Notes: a model not told the origin generated them from the letters alone. DNA of 64,000 bases from Bryobacterales bacterium (GCA_028819215.1 JAPPMG010000100.1:1-64000); one strand, 5' to 3'. Counted from the first letter of the stretch, positions 16,165 to 25,193 are shown. Made by a program: numbers and translations.

Positions 16165-18879
16165 ATGTTTCACATGCGGCAACTCCTCGTCCTTCTGGTC
16201 TGCCTGGCAGCTGCTGGTTCGGCAGCAGGCGAACCTGTCATCACGTCCCGCAGCATCGTAAACGGAGTCACGTTCGGCGACGGCCCGGGGATAGTGCCGC
16301 GAGGCGGCATACTCGCGATCGTAGGCGAAGGCCTCGCCGCCGAGCAGGTCAATGCAGAAACCCTGCCATTGCCGACATCGCTCGGGGACCCGGCAGTCCA
16401 GGTTCTCATCAATGGCGTAGCAGCGCCGCTCTTCTTCGTCTCCCCAACACAGATCAACGCGCAAATCCCCTGGGAGACTGAGGCCGGGCGGGCGGCGATC
16501 GTAGTCCGGCAAGGCGAGTCGGACAGCGCCGCAATCGACTCTATTGTGGCCGACATCAACGTGGGCCTGTTCCGGCACAGCGGAACCAGCGCGCCGATCG
16601 CGGAAAGCTGGGCCCCCTCGGCGGATCCCGCGGCCGCGAGTTCGGCGCCGATCGGGCTGGGCGGACCCGCAGAGCCGCCCGCTGCCACCGGGACGGTGGT
16701 CGAGCCGGATGCGACGATCAGCGCGGGCAGCGTTCTCCGGGTATTCGCTTCCGGAGTCGGCGATACAGAGCCGGCGCTCGTGTCCGGATCCGCAGGCGCG
16801 CAGGACACCACGTACGAGTTCGCCGAGGTGCAAAGCGCGTTTCTTGGCGGGATTCCGGTCGTGGAGCCGTCCTTCGGTCCGTCGACGGAGCTGGTAGGAG
16901 TGTACGAGATGACCTTCACCGTCCCGGATCTGGCGGGTTCCACGGAGGTATTCCGCTGGGTTTCGGGCGGCGGAGGAGCGTCAGGCGTCATGGGGCCGGT
17001 AGGAGCGCCCATGGCGCGCTACATGGCCGTGCCGGAGGGAATCAGTTCTTCGGAAGTCATTCAGATGACGGACCTCAATCCGTACTACGTCGCCCTTAGC
17101 GGGGACCTCGACGTGGAGCAGGGCTGCTATCCAAACGTGCACGTACTCGATTTCCGCCGAGAGGCGACAACCGCGATCAGCGATTGCGTATTCCCTTCGT
17201 TCCCGAACAACCCCAACCCGGCGCAGTACCGCCCGTTCGAGGCGGCGAGGAACAGTGGTGTGCTGGCGGCGATGATCGCACCGGACACCGCCCCTGCGGC
17301 GGGCTTGAGTGAGGGGCTGCTGCTGGTTGACAGCGCGGCCGGCACGACACAGACGGTCGCGATCCCGGACGGTGCGGACCGGCTCCAGATCGGTCTGGGG
17401 AACAGTGCAACCCTGCGACTGCAGCGTCCCGAAAGCGATTCGGCGGAATCGGGGAACGCCGTGATCGACCTCTCCGGCTCAGCAGTGGACGACGCCCCTG
17501 CGTTCGCCGAGTTGCCCGAAGAGGTCGACGGCCTGAGCATTGATTTGGCACAGGGGAACGCCAATTTTATCGGCGGGTACCGCGTGCGGTACTGGGGCCC
17601 AGCCTCGGCCGACGACGGCATGCGTCCGCATGCCATCCTATTCGACGGCGACGCAAACGTCGTGACCAAGGTGGCGTTCCCCGATGGGTGGGACCCGATC
17701 GCGCCGCCGCGCCGCCGCAACCCGCAAGGAGCCTTCCAGGGAGGGCCTTCGTTGGCTCCGGCCACCGGGGGCTTCGCGGGAGTCACCACCTCATACGTGG
17801 GCATTCGGAAGACGGATGGCACCCAGGACGGCCTAATGGCTGTTCAGCTGACCCTGCCTGATCCGGACAGCACGACGGCGGAGAACGCTGGCGACGCCGA
17901 GTCCCAACCAACCGTGACGATGACGGTAACTGCCATTGAGTTCGGGCCAGGGGTATACGCGGCCAACTGTGTCACCCAGGTCCGTTGGCTCCGGATTCCG
18001 GCGACCCGCACGATCGCGATCGTAGGCTCCGGCGAAGCCCTGTCGGAATTCGGAGAACCCCGCGATGGCGGGATCTGTGCCGGCGACCGGCTGGTCCTCT
18101 TCGACACGGTAACGCAAGAAGTCCGCCAGGTCGCGGTTAGCGAAGGGGAGAAGCTCGACGTCTGGCTAAAGGGTGCCTCCAACAGCTACCTGTACTTTGG
18201 GGACGGTACTCGCGAGGTGCCGTACCAAGCGTCAACTAAGATTCATGTCTTTGACGGTACGACCGAGGCCTTTCGGGAGATCGCGCTCCCCAGCAATGCG
18301 GCCGAGCCCCCCGCCGCCATCGGCATCCCGTACAACAACCAGCTGACACAGAGCATAGACGGCCAGAGCTTGATCGTGGCGCTGGCGACCAGCGGCCCAC
18401 CGAGGACCAATAACCAGGGGGTTCTAGTCCAACCATTCCCTGGCAACGAAGGACTCTTGGCAGTAGATCTGGAAGCTGGAACCTCAACCGTCTTGGCCTT
18501 GCCGGAAGGATTCCAACGCGTGGAACTCGGGTCAGGAGCCGGCCAGCTTGCCCAGCAAGGCCGTCGCCCCTTTGGCGTCATACCGTTGATTGGAAGGGCG
18601 TTCGCCAACGCAAGGCGACCTGGCCAGCCGCCCTCAACGCGCATCGTGACTTGGGATGTGGCCTCCGGCGAGGCCACGGTGGTCGCTCTGCCGGAGGATG
18701 CGCATTTCACGGTTCGACCAGTGGGACCCGGCCAAGGCCAGGCACCTTTCCTGTGGGATCTGAAGGCACCATCCGCATCGTTCGCTTTCGGGGTCTACAA
18801 CGAAGGCAGAGACCTGATCGGCGTGGCCGTAGTCGGTCCGGAAATGGGGACTTCGGACGAACAAACAATGGAGCAATGA
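16165..18879 (+). CDS. Secreted protein with N-terminal TIGR03437 (Solibacter) domain
   Basis: A 904-residue protein with a cleavable Sec leader (RQLLVLLVCLAAAGSAAG). Residues of about 25-270 match the TIGR03437 domain: IVNGVTFGDGPGIVPRGGIL, IVGEGLA, VLINGVAAPLFFVSPTQINAQ, then the VFASGVGDTEP strand. That domain is normally found at the C-terminus of large Solibacter exported proteins; here it is N-terminal. The remaining 600 residues contain repeated short strands ending in phrases such as VDSAAGTTQTVAIPDG, DLEAGTSTVLALPEGF and DVASGEATVVALPED, suggesting a beta-propeller-like repeat. The start is fixed by GGAGG seven bases upstream. Its stop overlaps the next start (ATGA), so it is coupled to the NHL-repeat gene. 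Confidence 0.82.
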   Translation: MFHMRQLLVLLVCLAAAGSAAGEPVITSRSIVNGVTFGDGPGIVPRGGILAIVGEGLAAEQVNAETLPLPTSLGDPAVQVLINGVAAPLFFVSPTQINAQIPWETEAGRAAIVVRQGESDSAAIDSIVADINVGLFRHSGTSAPIAESWAPSADPAAASSAPIGLGGPAEPPAATGTVVEPDATISAGSVLRVFASGVGDTEPALVSGSAGAQDTTYEFAEVQSAFLGGIPVVEPSFGPSTELVGVYEMTFTVPDLAGSTEVFRWVSGGGGASGVMGPVGAPMARYMAVPEGISSSEVIQMTDLNPYYVALSGDLDVEQGCYPNVHVLDFRREATTAISDCVFPSFPNNPNPAQYRPFEAARNSGVLAAMIAPDTAPAAGLSEGLLLVDSAAGTTQTVAIPDGADRLQIGLGNSATLRLQRPESDSAESGNAVIDLSGSAVDDAPAFAELPEEVDGLSIDLAQGNANFIGGYRVRYWGPASADDGMRPHAILFDGDANVVTKVAFPDGWDPIAPPRRRNPQGAFQGGPSLAPATGGFAGVTTSYVGIRKTDGTQDGLMAVQLTLPDPDSTTAENAGDAESQPTVTMTVTAIEFGPGVYAANCVTQVRWLRIPATRTIAIVGSGEALSEFGEPRDGGICAGDRLVLFDTVTQEVRQVAVSEGEKLDVWLKGASNSYLYFGDGTREVPYQASTKIHVFDGTTEAFREIALPSNAAEPPAAIGIPYNNQLTQSIDGQSLIVALATSGPPRTNNQGVLVQPFPGNEGLLAVDLEAGTSTVLALPEGFQRVELGSGAGQLAQQGRRPFGVIPLIGRAFANARRPGQPPSTRIVTWDVASGEATVVALPEDAHFTVRPVGPGQGQAPFLWDLKAPSASFAFGVYNEGRDLIGVAVVGPEMGTSDEQTMEQ

Positions 18880-19778
18880 GATTCCAATTGAGCAACTTGC
18901 GCCGCAGTTATCTTCGAGCAGTTGCAGTCCTCGCGTCTGGACTTGTGCTGGCTGTTGCGTCGGCCGATCCGTACCGGTCGGAGGGTTTTGTCAAGATCCC
19001 TGACGACGTTGAATTGGAAGCGGTTTCGGCGGTAGCTGTCGGGCCCGCTGGACAACTCTACGTGCTGCACCGCGGGGAGCCGCCCGTGCTGGCTTATGAC
19101 GCTGCCGGGGAATTTTCTCACGGCTGGGGCGGGGGAATGTTCGGTGTCGCGCACGGCCTACGCGTGGATGCCGAGGGAAACGTCTGGGCGACGGATAACA
19201 AACTCCACGTTCTGTGGAAGTTCTCGCCAGACGGCGAGGTGTTGGCAACGTATGGCGAGTCGGGTGTCGGCGGGGATGATGAGACCCACTTTCGATCCCC
19301 TGATGACATCGCCTTCGCTTCGAACGGCGACATCTACGTTGCAGATGCGGGCAATGGCCGCATCGTGCACCTCGCCGCGGATGGCAGCTTCAAGGGACAG
19401 TGGGGTCAGAAGGGCAGCGAGGAGGGTGAATTCGCTGCTGCCCACGGTATCGGCATCGATGCGGATGATCGAATCTATGTCGCGGACCGCGGCAATAACC
19501 GGGTCCAAGTCTTTTCCAAGGACGGTACCTTCGTGGCCGCGTGGAGCGACTTCGGCAATCCGTTCGGCGTGCAGGTAGTGGGTGACGAATTGATCGTCAC
19601 CGACGGCGATGCCCACACAATCAGCCACTTGAGCCTAAAGGACGGCCGGATGACCCATCAGTGGGGTGGGCCAGGTGCCCTGCGGCTGCCGCACCTGACG
19701 GACCATGACGGGAGCGGCCGGCTGTTTGTGACGGAGGTTGAAGGACGGCGAGTTCAGATATTCAGGCGGGTCAAGTAG
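18876..19778 (+). CDS. Exported NHL-repeat beta-propeller protein
   Basis: A 300-residue protein with a Sec leader (RRSYLRAVAVLASGLVLAV) and at least four NHL repeats, recognisable as GLRVDAEGNVWATD, DIAFASNGDIYVADAGNGRI, GIGIDADDRIYVADRGNNRV and the closing LFVTEVEGRRVQIF. NHL propellers are mostly binding scaffolds, and some are lyases. The start ATG overlaps the stop of the TIGR03437 gene, so the two products are likely made in step and may interact outside the cytoplasm. No catalytic residues can be assigned. Confidence 0.85.
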   Translation: MRFQLSNLRRSYLRAVAVLASGLVLAVASADPYRSEGFVKIPDDVELEAVSAVAVGPAGQLYVLHRGEPPVLAYDAAGEFSHGWGGGMFGVAHGLRVDAEGNVWATDNKLHVLWKFSPDGEVLATYGESGVGGDDETHFRSPDDIAFASNGDIYVADAGNGRIVHLAADGSFKGQWGQKGSEEGEFAAAHGIGIDADDRIYVADRGNNRVQVFSKDGTFVAAWSDFGNPFGVQVVGDELIVTDGDAHTISHLSLKDGRMTHQWGGPGALRLPHLTDHDGSGRLFVTEVEGRRVQIFRRVK

Positions 19779-19828
19779 CCGCGGGACTTCTCGTGGGTGC
19801 GAGGCAGAACTGCTTGCTAAGGTATTGT

Positions 19829-19873
19829 GCTGCGGTGCCCAGCAGCCGAACCCGGCGCACCGGTGTGCGCCGG
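19829..19873 (+). terminator. Two adjacent stem-loops after the NHL gene
   Basis: CCGGCGCAC (19852-19860) and GTGCGCCGG (19865-19873) form a perfect nine-base-pair stem with a four-base loop. Just before it GCTGC (19829-19833) and GCAGC (19842-19846) form a smaller stem. There is no T-run after the strong stem, so it is either a non-canonical terminator or a structured leader of the alpha-E gene, which starts 32 bases further on. Confidence 0.45.
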
Positions 19874-19905
19874 TAGTTGCTGGATAGGACGTTAACGGAC
19901 TTCGC

Positions 19906-20865
19906 ATGCTCGCCCGTTGTGCTCTAGACCTGTACTGGATGGCCCGTTACCTTGCTCGGGCACAACACCTTTGCCGGTTGCTGCAACTTCAAATCGAATC
20001 GCTCGCCGATCGATCTGTCCGAGAGATCCACTACGGCTGGGTGCGGATCTATCTCTGCTTGGGGAGGATGCCTCCGGTTGGCGGATTGGAATTTGACTCC
20101 GACGAAGATTTCACGTTGGCAGATTCTTACACCTTGGCGGGGGACCTGACTTTCGAACAATTGAATCCAGCTTCGGTCTGGAGCTGTCTCCAATGCGCGC
20201 GCGAGAACGCGCGCCAGACTCGCAACTACATCAGCGGTGAGATGTGGCAGTGTATCAACGAAGCCTTCCTGCGCATACGCGATCGAAACATAGAAGAGTT
20301 CTGGGAAACCTCCCGCCCGGCGTTCTATATCGAGACCCTTCGGGACATCGATACGTTTACAGGCGTTGCCGAAGTAACCAAGCACTGGGACGAGGGCAAG
20401 CGGTTCATCGACCTTGGCCAGTGCGTTGAGCGGATTCAACTCCTTGCCGCGCTCTTGCTTGCGCAAACCGAGGGGGACCGTCGGTCAGGTGGCGCGATTG
20501 ATTCTGACTGGATTAGCTTGCTGGATGTATATCACGGCTATCCCGTCTACTGCCAGTGCCACGGTGTGGTGGTCGAACCCAAGAATGTTGAAGATGTCCT
20601 CGTCAACAGCGAGCTGCTACCGCTGTCCTTGGTGCATTCGTTGGAACGGCAGGTCGCAGTGCTGGAAGGAATTGGTGAGTCGCCTGTTCATGGTCGACGC
20701 GAGCGCATCGTCACGCTGGCCCAGCAGGCGCGTCGGGCAGTTGCGCAAGACTGGCCGGGCTGCGCTGATCGCGAAGAGTTTCTACGCCAAGTCCAGCGAG
20801 CAAGTTATGGGTTGAGCGATCTCGTCGTTGACAGTTACGTGAACTACGAACTCGAAAGCGCTTGA
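19906..20865 (+). CDS. Alpha-E domain (DUF403) protein
   Basis: A 319-residue protein opening with the family signature MLARCALDLYWMARYLARAQ, followed by helices typical of the alpha-E fold (NARQTRNYISGEMWQCINE near 105, FIDLGQCVERIQLLAALLL near 165). Alpha-E proteins are usually encoded next to a circularly permuted ATP-grasp enzyme and a transglutaminase-like protease, and are thought to act in peptide-forming or peptide-tagging systems. Neither partner is in this window, so the gene appears orphaned here. It converges on the multihaem cytochrome gene. No strong ribosome binding site is visible; the ATG is chosen because the family motif begins at once. Confidence 0.82.
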   Translation: MLARCALDLYWMARYLARAQHLCRLLQLQIESLADRSVREIHYGWVRIYLCLGRMPPVGGLEFDSDEDFTLADSYTLAGDLTFEQLNPASVWSCLQCARENARQTRNYISGEMWQCINEAFLRIRDRNIEEFWETSRPAFYIETLRDIDTFTGVAEVTKHWDEGKRFIDLGQCVERIQLLAALLLAQTEGDRRSGGAIDSDWISLLDVYHGYPVYCQCHGVVVEPKNVEDVLVNSELLPLSLVHSLERQVAVLEGIGESPVHGRRERIVTLAQQARRAVAQDWPGCADREEFLRQVQRASYGLSDLVVDSYVNYELESA

Positions 20866-20972
20866 TTTAAAGCAACTTGTGCCAATTTCCGGAGCGAACT
20901 TGTCCTGTAGGCTCCAAGGCTGCATGCCAGCTTGACACGCTCTGTGAAGCTGTTGCACAAGCCGCAAGTACC

Positions 20973-23132
20973 TCAGTTCGACCCTCCGTTGGCGGCAAGG
21001 GCTCGTCGAAGATCGAGCGCCTGTTCAAAGTCTGGTTCGGAGCGCAGAGCGGCCTCAAGCTGCTCCAAGGCCCTGTCGTAGTCGCCGCTTGAAGCGAGGA
21101 CGACTGCGTAGTTATAGCGTGCGCCGGAATGGCCCGGCTGGCTGCGAATCGCAGCGAGCCAGTGGCGCACACCCTCTTGTGTGCGGCCTTGGGCGGCCAA
21201 GATGTTGCCGAGGTTGAATTGCGCATCGGCAAGGTCGGGTTGCAGGCGAATCGCTTGCCGAAGTGCATCCGCTGCCTCGTCGAATCGTCCCAACTCTCCC
21301 AGCGCGCCGCCGAGGTTGTTGTGGAACTCGGGCAAATCAGGATCCAAGGCGATACCGGTGCGGCTAGCCTCAGCCGCTCGTTCGTATAGCCCTTGACGGG
21401 CGTAGTGGAGGCCGAGTTCGCGGGCGATGCGCGGATCGTCGGCTGCCAGCTTGGCGGCTGCCGACAACACTTGCTCCGCTTGTTGGAAATCCCCGGCCTG
21501 CGAGAGGACGGATCCCAAGCGGACATGCGCCAAGACGAAGCTCGTCTCGCGCGCTACCGCTTGCCTAAACCAGTGTGCGGCTTCTTCGAGTTCCCCCGCG
21601 TCCTGATACGCAGCGCCGAGGTCGAAGTAGAACTCGGCATCGTCTGGATTGAGATCAGTGATCGCGGCCTCGAGTCGCTCAATGCCTGTCGAGAGATTCG
21701 AACCTTGGGCAACTTGCGCGACAGCGGTATAGAGGGCGTCTGTAGTGGGCGGGTAGTACGGTACTACGGAGCCTTCATAGGACACTTCTCTGAGAGTGCT
21801 TCTTTCGGCCTTGGGGCGAAGCAAGCCTTGGGCTGGACGCGCTTGGATCCTGTGGTCTGTCATGACCGCGTGAACGACGTCATCGGTGCGGCGCTTAGGC
21901 ATGTGGCAGGTCGCGCAGTTCGTTCTCGAAGAGTGCTGGCCGTCAGCCCATAGCACCTGCATTCGTGTCTGATGGCATTCCAAGCAAACAGCGTCGTAGC
22001 GTTCAGACGCCTCGGTGCCTCGAGAGGGCTTATGGGGGTCGTGACAGTTGATGCACGATAGCGATTCGCCGCTCTCTACGAAGCAGGGAGATTGGCGCAG
22101 CCTGTAAGCGGAATGATTGATCTCAAACTTGTCGTCCCAACCGGTTCCGGCGGCGTGGTCAAAGTACAGTGCGTACGCACTAAGCGGCTCGCCGGCACGA
22201 TACGAGAAGTACCCGCGTCCGTACTTGTGCACGATGTTGGGCAGGGGACGGCTAGTCGGCTCGAGGTGGCATTGCATGCAGACCTCCATTGCTGCATCCG
22301 GGGAAAGATTCGCCGGGTTGACGATGGATGCCTTGATTCGCTCGACTTCGGGAGCGCTCGCTGTGGCAGCCGCCACATGGTCCGATCCAGGGCCGTGACA
22401 GCGCTGGCAGTCAATGCCTTCCGGGATCTCGCCGGTATAGCGCGGAAGCCTGCCTGGCCGGTCCGATTGTGGCGCAACTGTCGGATATGCGTTGTGGCAG
22501 AACATGCAGTCGTAAGCCACCACCCGCTGGAAGCCGTCGTGGTTCGGTCGGTCGTAACCGGGGCTCATGCCCCATCTGCCGTCGTCCTCGGCGTACCAGC
22601 CCAGCGGCAGCTGCGTTAGCTTTCCGCTCGGCGCCAAGTGGAGGTAGCTCCGCGCGTGTCGACCCGATCCAAGCACGAAGTGGACCTCGCGCTCCAATAC
22701 GTTGGTTTCTGCTCCGCTCGCATCGACTTGATGGCGGCGCTGGAAGTAGCGCCCGTCGCGGAGGATCATGCGATAGAGGCGATCCGAAGCTTCGTGCCGG
22801 AACTCCTGGAACGCTCCGTAGTCCTCGATGGTGTTCTCAGGCCTTGGTCGAGAGAACGACTGCGCCATCCCGGTCTGCTGATACGAGTCCCAAATGTCCG
22901 AATGACATGGCTGGCAAAGCTGAGGATCGGTGAACTTACTCGGCTCTGCGAAGTCGGTGGATTGCAAGAGGGTCGCGTTCTGTTGGCTCAGCCAAGGGTA
23001 GGTCAATGTGCCGGCGCCGATGATGGTTAGAGCGATGGCTGCCAGTACGAAGTACGGTCGTAGGGATCGTGGCGGCTCTTGGGATGGCCGGGCGTCCCTC
23101 GCGCGCTTTCGTCTTGCTGATTTGCGCCCCAT
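20973..23132 (-). CDS. Membrane-anchored heptahaem c-type cytochrome with C-terminal TPR repeats
   Basis: A 719-residue protein with a basic N-terminus and one hydrophobic anchor (YFVLAAIALTIIGAGTLTY). It has seven CxxCH haem sites: CQPCH, CMFCH, CQRCH, CMQCH, CINCH, CLECH and CATCH. From about residue 455 to the end it consists of TPR repeats (AEFYFDLGAAYQDAGELEEA, FHNNLGGALGELGRFDEA, AQFNLGNILAAQGRTQEG and others). Such cytochrome c554-like/TPR fusions are frequent in Acidobacteriota and are presumed periplasmic electron carriers that dock partners through the TPR part. I prefer the ATG at 23132 (MGRKSARRKRAR) over one at 23150. The electron donor and acceptor are unknown. Confidence 0.87.
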   Translation of the reverse strand: MGRKSARRKRARDARPSQEPPRSLRPYFVLAAIALTIIGAGTLTYPWLSQQNATLLQSTDFAEPSKFTDPQLCQPCHSDIWDSYQQTGMAQSFSRPRPENTIEDYGAFQEFRHEASDRLYRMILRDGRYFQRRHQVDASGAETNVLEREVHFVLGSGRHARSYLHLAPSGKLTQLPLGWYAEDDGRWGMSPGYDRPNHDGFQRVVAYDCMFCHNAYPTVAPQSDRPGRLPRYTGEIPEGIDCQRCHGPGSDHVAAATASAPEVERIKASIVNPANLSPDAAMEVCMQCHLEPTSRPLPNIVHKYGRGYFSYRAGEPLSAYALYFDHAAGTGWDDKFEINHSAYRLRQSPCFVESGESLSCINCHDPHKPSRGTEASERYDAVCLECHQTRMQVLWADGQHSSRTNCATCHMPKRRTDDVVHAVMTDHRIQARPAQGLLRPKAERSTLREVSYEGSVVPYYPPTTDALYTAVAQVAQGSNLSTGIERLEAAITDLNPDDAEFYFDLGAAYQDAGELEEAAHWFRQAVARETSFVLAHVRLGSVLSQAGDFQQAEQVLSAAAKLAADDPRIARELGLHYARQGLYERAAEASRTGIALDPDLPEFHNNLGGALGELGRFDEAADALRQAIRLQPDLADAQFNLGNILAAQGRTQEGVRHWLAAIRSQPGHSGARYNYAVVLASSGDYDRALEQLEAALRSEPDFEQALDLRRALAANGGSN

Positions 23133-23319
23133 GTGCCGAATACAGCCCATCGCGGTTGACGGCCGCCGCTGGTGCTAGTCTAGACGCGAACCAGTCTGCG
23201 ACATAATTCGTGTCGTCCACTTGAGACTGTAGTGCTGATTGTGGACGGGGCTGGTTGACCTCGTCGATCGGTCAGGTCAAGCGCTCTTCGAACTCTGCTC
23301 ACGTCTGACTTTGAAGCAT

Positions 23320-23517
23320 GGCATCAACTCCTCGCGGCAGGCGATCTAGCAACACTTGGGCGTTATGGAAGCCGCCGGGCTGATTCGCACGAGGCGCGAG
23401 GGGAGGTCGACGCTCCACTCCTTCGTGGCCGTCCCGCTCAAGGCTGCCGGAGAGCGGGGGCCGATCTCGACAGATAAGAGCATTTCAAACCCAACAGAGG
23501 AGGGCATCCCCAAATGA
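23320..23517 (+). pseudogene. Decayed ArsR-family regulator fused by overlap to the VOC gene
   Basis: The frame ending at the TGA of 23515-23517 reads R-Q-A-I-stop-Q-H-L-G-V-M-E-A-A-G-L-I, then RTRREGRSTLHSF. This matches the recognition-helix and wing region of ArsR regulators (typically A-I-S-Q-H-L, then E-A-G-L-V, then REGR). The stop is TAG at 23347. A second frame just upstream gives QLLAAGDL, which resembles the preceding ArsR segment, so an internal deletion or frameshift has removed the middle of the helix-turn-helix. The terminal TGA overlaps the VOC start as ATGA, the usual coupling of intact ArsR-VOC or ArsR-SRPBCC operons. A 50-residue product from the ATG at 23365 is possible but would lack DNA-binding capacity. 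Confidence 0.5.
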
Positions 23518-23909
23518 GGATTCACCTAGCCAGCGTCTTCGTAGACGACCAACAGAAGGCACTTCGGTTCTACACAGAAACCCTGGGTTTCCGCGTAAAG
23601 CACAACATCCCTCTCGGAGATCACGCCTGGATCACAGTCGTATCTGAGGAAGATCCAGAGGGGGCGGAGTTGCTGCTTGAGCCTGATGACCACCCCGCAG
23701 TCCGTCCGTTCAGGAACGCGCTTGTGGAGGACGGGATCCCAAGTACCTCCTTCGCGGTCAACGATATCGGAGCCGAGCACGATCGTCTTGTGGCAAGAGG
23801 TGTTCGATTCGTCCAGCCGCCAACGGACCTCGGGAGTGTTATTACCGCAGTGTTCGACGATTCGTGCGGCAACTTGATCCAGATCACAGAGGAGAAGCAT
23901 CAACCGTGA
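23514..23909 (+). CDS. VOC-family (glyoxalase-like) cytoplasmic protein
   Basis: A 131-residue single-module VOC protein, MRIHLASVFVDDQQKALRFY at the start and VFDDSCGNLIQI near the end, with Glu/His ligand positions compatible with a paired-module dimer. Close relatives form a YciR/PhnB-like group of unknown substrate that is often encoded behind an ArsR regulator. Here the ATG overlaps the end of what looks like a broken ArsR gene. GAGGAGG lies about 10 bases upstream. A short-chain dehydrogenase gene follows after 67 bp and may be co-transcribed. Confidence 0.85.
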   Translation: MRIHLASVFVDDQQKALRFYTETLGFRVKHNIPLGDHAWITVVSEEDPEGAELLLEPDDHPAVRPFRNALVEDGIPSTSFAVNDIGAEHDRLVARGVRFVQPPTDLGSVITAVFDDSCGNLIQITEEKHQP

Positions 23910-23976
23910 CCATCGCAACTGCGCCGGTCGACCGATCCGTGATCAGGGCCCGCACGCTGACCCTGCCAGCAACCTG

Positions 23977-24990
23977 ATGCCCGACCAGCCTCTGCTAGAC
24001 CAGGTGTCCGTCGTCGCTGGCGCCACCCGAGGCGCCGGCCGGGGTATCGCCCGGATGCTGGGCGAGGCCGGTGCCACCGTCTATTGCACCGGCCGCAGTG
24101 TGAGCGGGCGCCCCGCCACCGCCGGGCGGCCTGAGACGATCGAAGAGACGGCGGAGATGGTAACTGCGGCGGGCGGCCGAGGCATCGCCGTTCGCACTGA
24201 CCATACCGTTGAGGCGGAGGTCAAGCAGCTGTTCGCGCGCGTCCGTACGGAGCAGGGCCGGCTCGACTTGCTTGTCAACGACATCTGGGGCGGCGACGCG
24301 TTGACCGAGTGGGGAGCGCCCTTCTGGGAGCTCTCCACTGCTCAGGGACTCGAACTGCTGGAGCGCGCCGTCCACAGCCACATCACTACGAGTCGGCATG
24401 GCGTCCCCCTGATGGTCGAGCGTGACGCGGGCCTCGTAGTCGAAGTCACGGATGGAGACACCCTCGGGTATCGCGGCAATCTCTTCTACGACTTGGCTAA
24501 GAACGCGGTCATTCGGCTGGCCTACGCGATGGCGGCGGACCTGCACGCATACCGCGTGGCGGCAGTGGCGCTCACGCCAGGGATGATGCGATCCGAGGCG
24601 GTGCTCGACCACTTCGGGGTGACCGAGGCGAACTGGCGGGACGCCATCGAGAAGGATCCGTATTTTGCCGAGTCCGAGACGCCGTGCTACATAGGGCGGG
24701 CGGTGGCGGCGCTGGCCGCCGACCCGGACATTGGGGCCAGAAGCGGCGGCCTGTTCTCGAGCTGGGGTCTGGCGAAGGAGTACGGCTTCACCGACGTGGA
24801 CGGGCGCCAGCCGGATTGGGGCAGCTTCTTTCCTCGGAAGGTGCGGGAGATCATCGAGAGGGGCACGCCGCCCAGCGAGGAGGACATGGACCTGTTCGTA
24901 GTTCGGACCCGCCTGTACCAAGTCGAAGACGATCCCCTGGCGTCCGACGAGGCGGCGAGGCTGCGGGCATACCTTGAGCACCATCGCTGA
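23977..24990 (+). CDS. Short-chain dehydrogenase/reductase
   Basis: A 337-residue SDR. The cofactor motif VVAGATRGAGRGIARMLG and the cofactor-preference region CTGRSVSGR (an Arg after beta-2, suggesting NADP) are near the N-terminus. The catalytic YxxxK is YDLAKNA near residue 170, although the usual preceding Ser is replaced by a divergent VEVTDGD segment. The protein is longer than the usual 250 residues, with a C-terminal extension of about 70 residues. The substrate is unknown. It converges on the ARPP-1 gene. Confidence 0.85.
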   Translation: MPDQPLLDQVSVVAGATRGAGRGIARMLGEAGATVYCTGRSVSGRPATAGRPETIEETAEMVTAAGGRGIAVRTDHTVEAEVKQLFARVRTEQGRLDLLVNDIWGGDALTEWGAPFWELSTAQGLELLERAVHSHITTSRHGVPLMVERDAGLVVEVTDGDTLGYRGNLFYDLAKNAVIRLAYAMAADLHAYRVAAVALTPGMMRSEAVLDHFGVTEANWRDAIEKDPYFAESETPCYIGRAVAALAADPDIGARSGGLFSSWGLAKEYGFTDVDGRQPDWGSFFPRKVREIIERGTPPSEEDMDLFVVRTRLYQVEDDPLASDEAARLRAYLEHHR

Positions 24991-25062
24991 ACCTGCCGCA
25001 TCCGCGAGATCCAAGCTCGTCCTGAGCAGGTTCGTTCGAACCTTGACCAACCCCTGATCTAG

Positions 25063-25081
25063 CCCAAGGCGCTGTCTTGGG
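25063..25081. terminator. Small stem-loop between convergent genes
   Basis: CCCAAG (25063-25068) and CTTGGG (25076-25081) form a perfect six-base-pair stem with a seven-base loop in the 200-base gap between the SDR and ARPP-1 genes. No T-run follows on either strand, so a terminator role is tentative. Confidence 0.3.
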
Positions 25082-25193
25082 ACCTGGCGAGGGAGTCCGG
25101 CCAAGAGGCCTTAGCTCCCTAGCCGAACTCCGCATTCAGGCAACGTGCGACCACCTCTACGGGATCGCATCAGAGCCGGTAGACAACCGGGCA

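Noticed and set aside
16030..16833. Minus-strand frame overlapping the start of the TIGR03437 gene
   Set aside because: It opposes a gene with a clear ribosome binding site, leader peptide and domain; the translation is Arg/Cys-rich shadow sequence.
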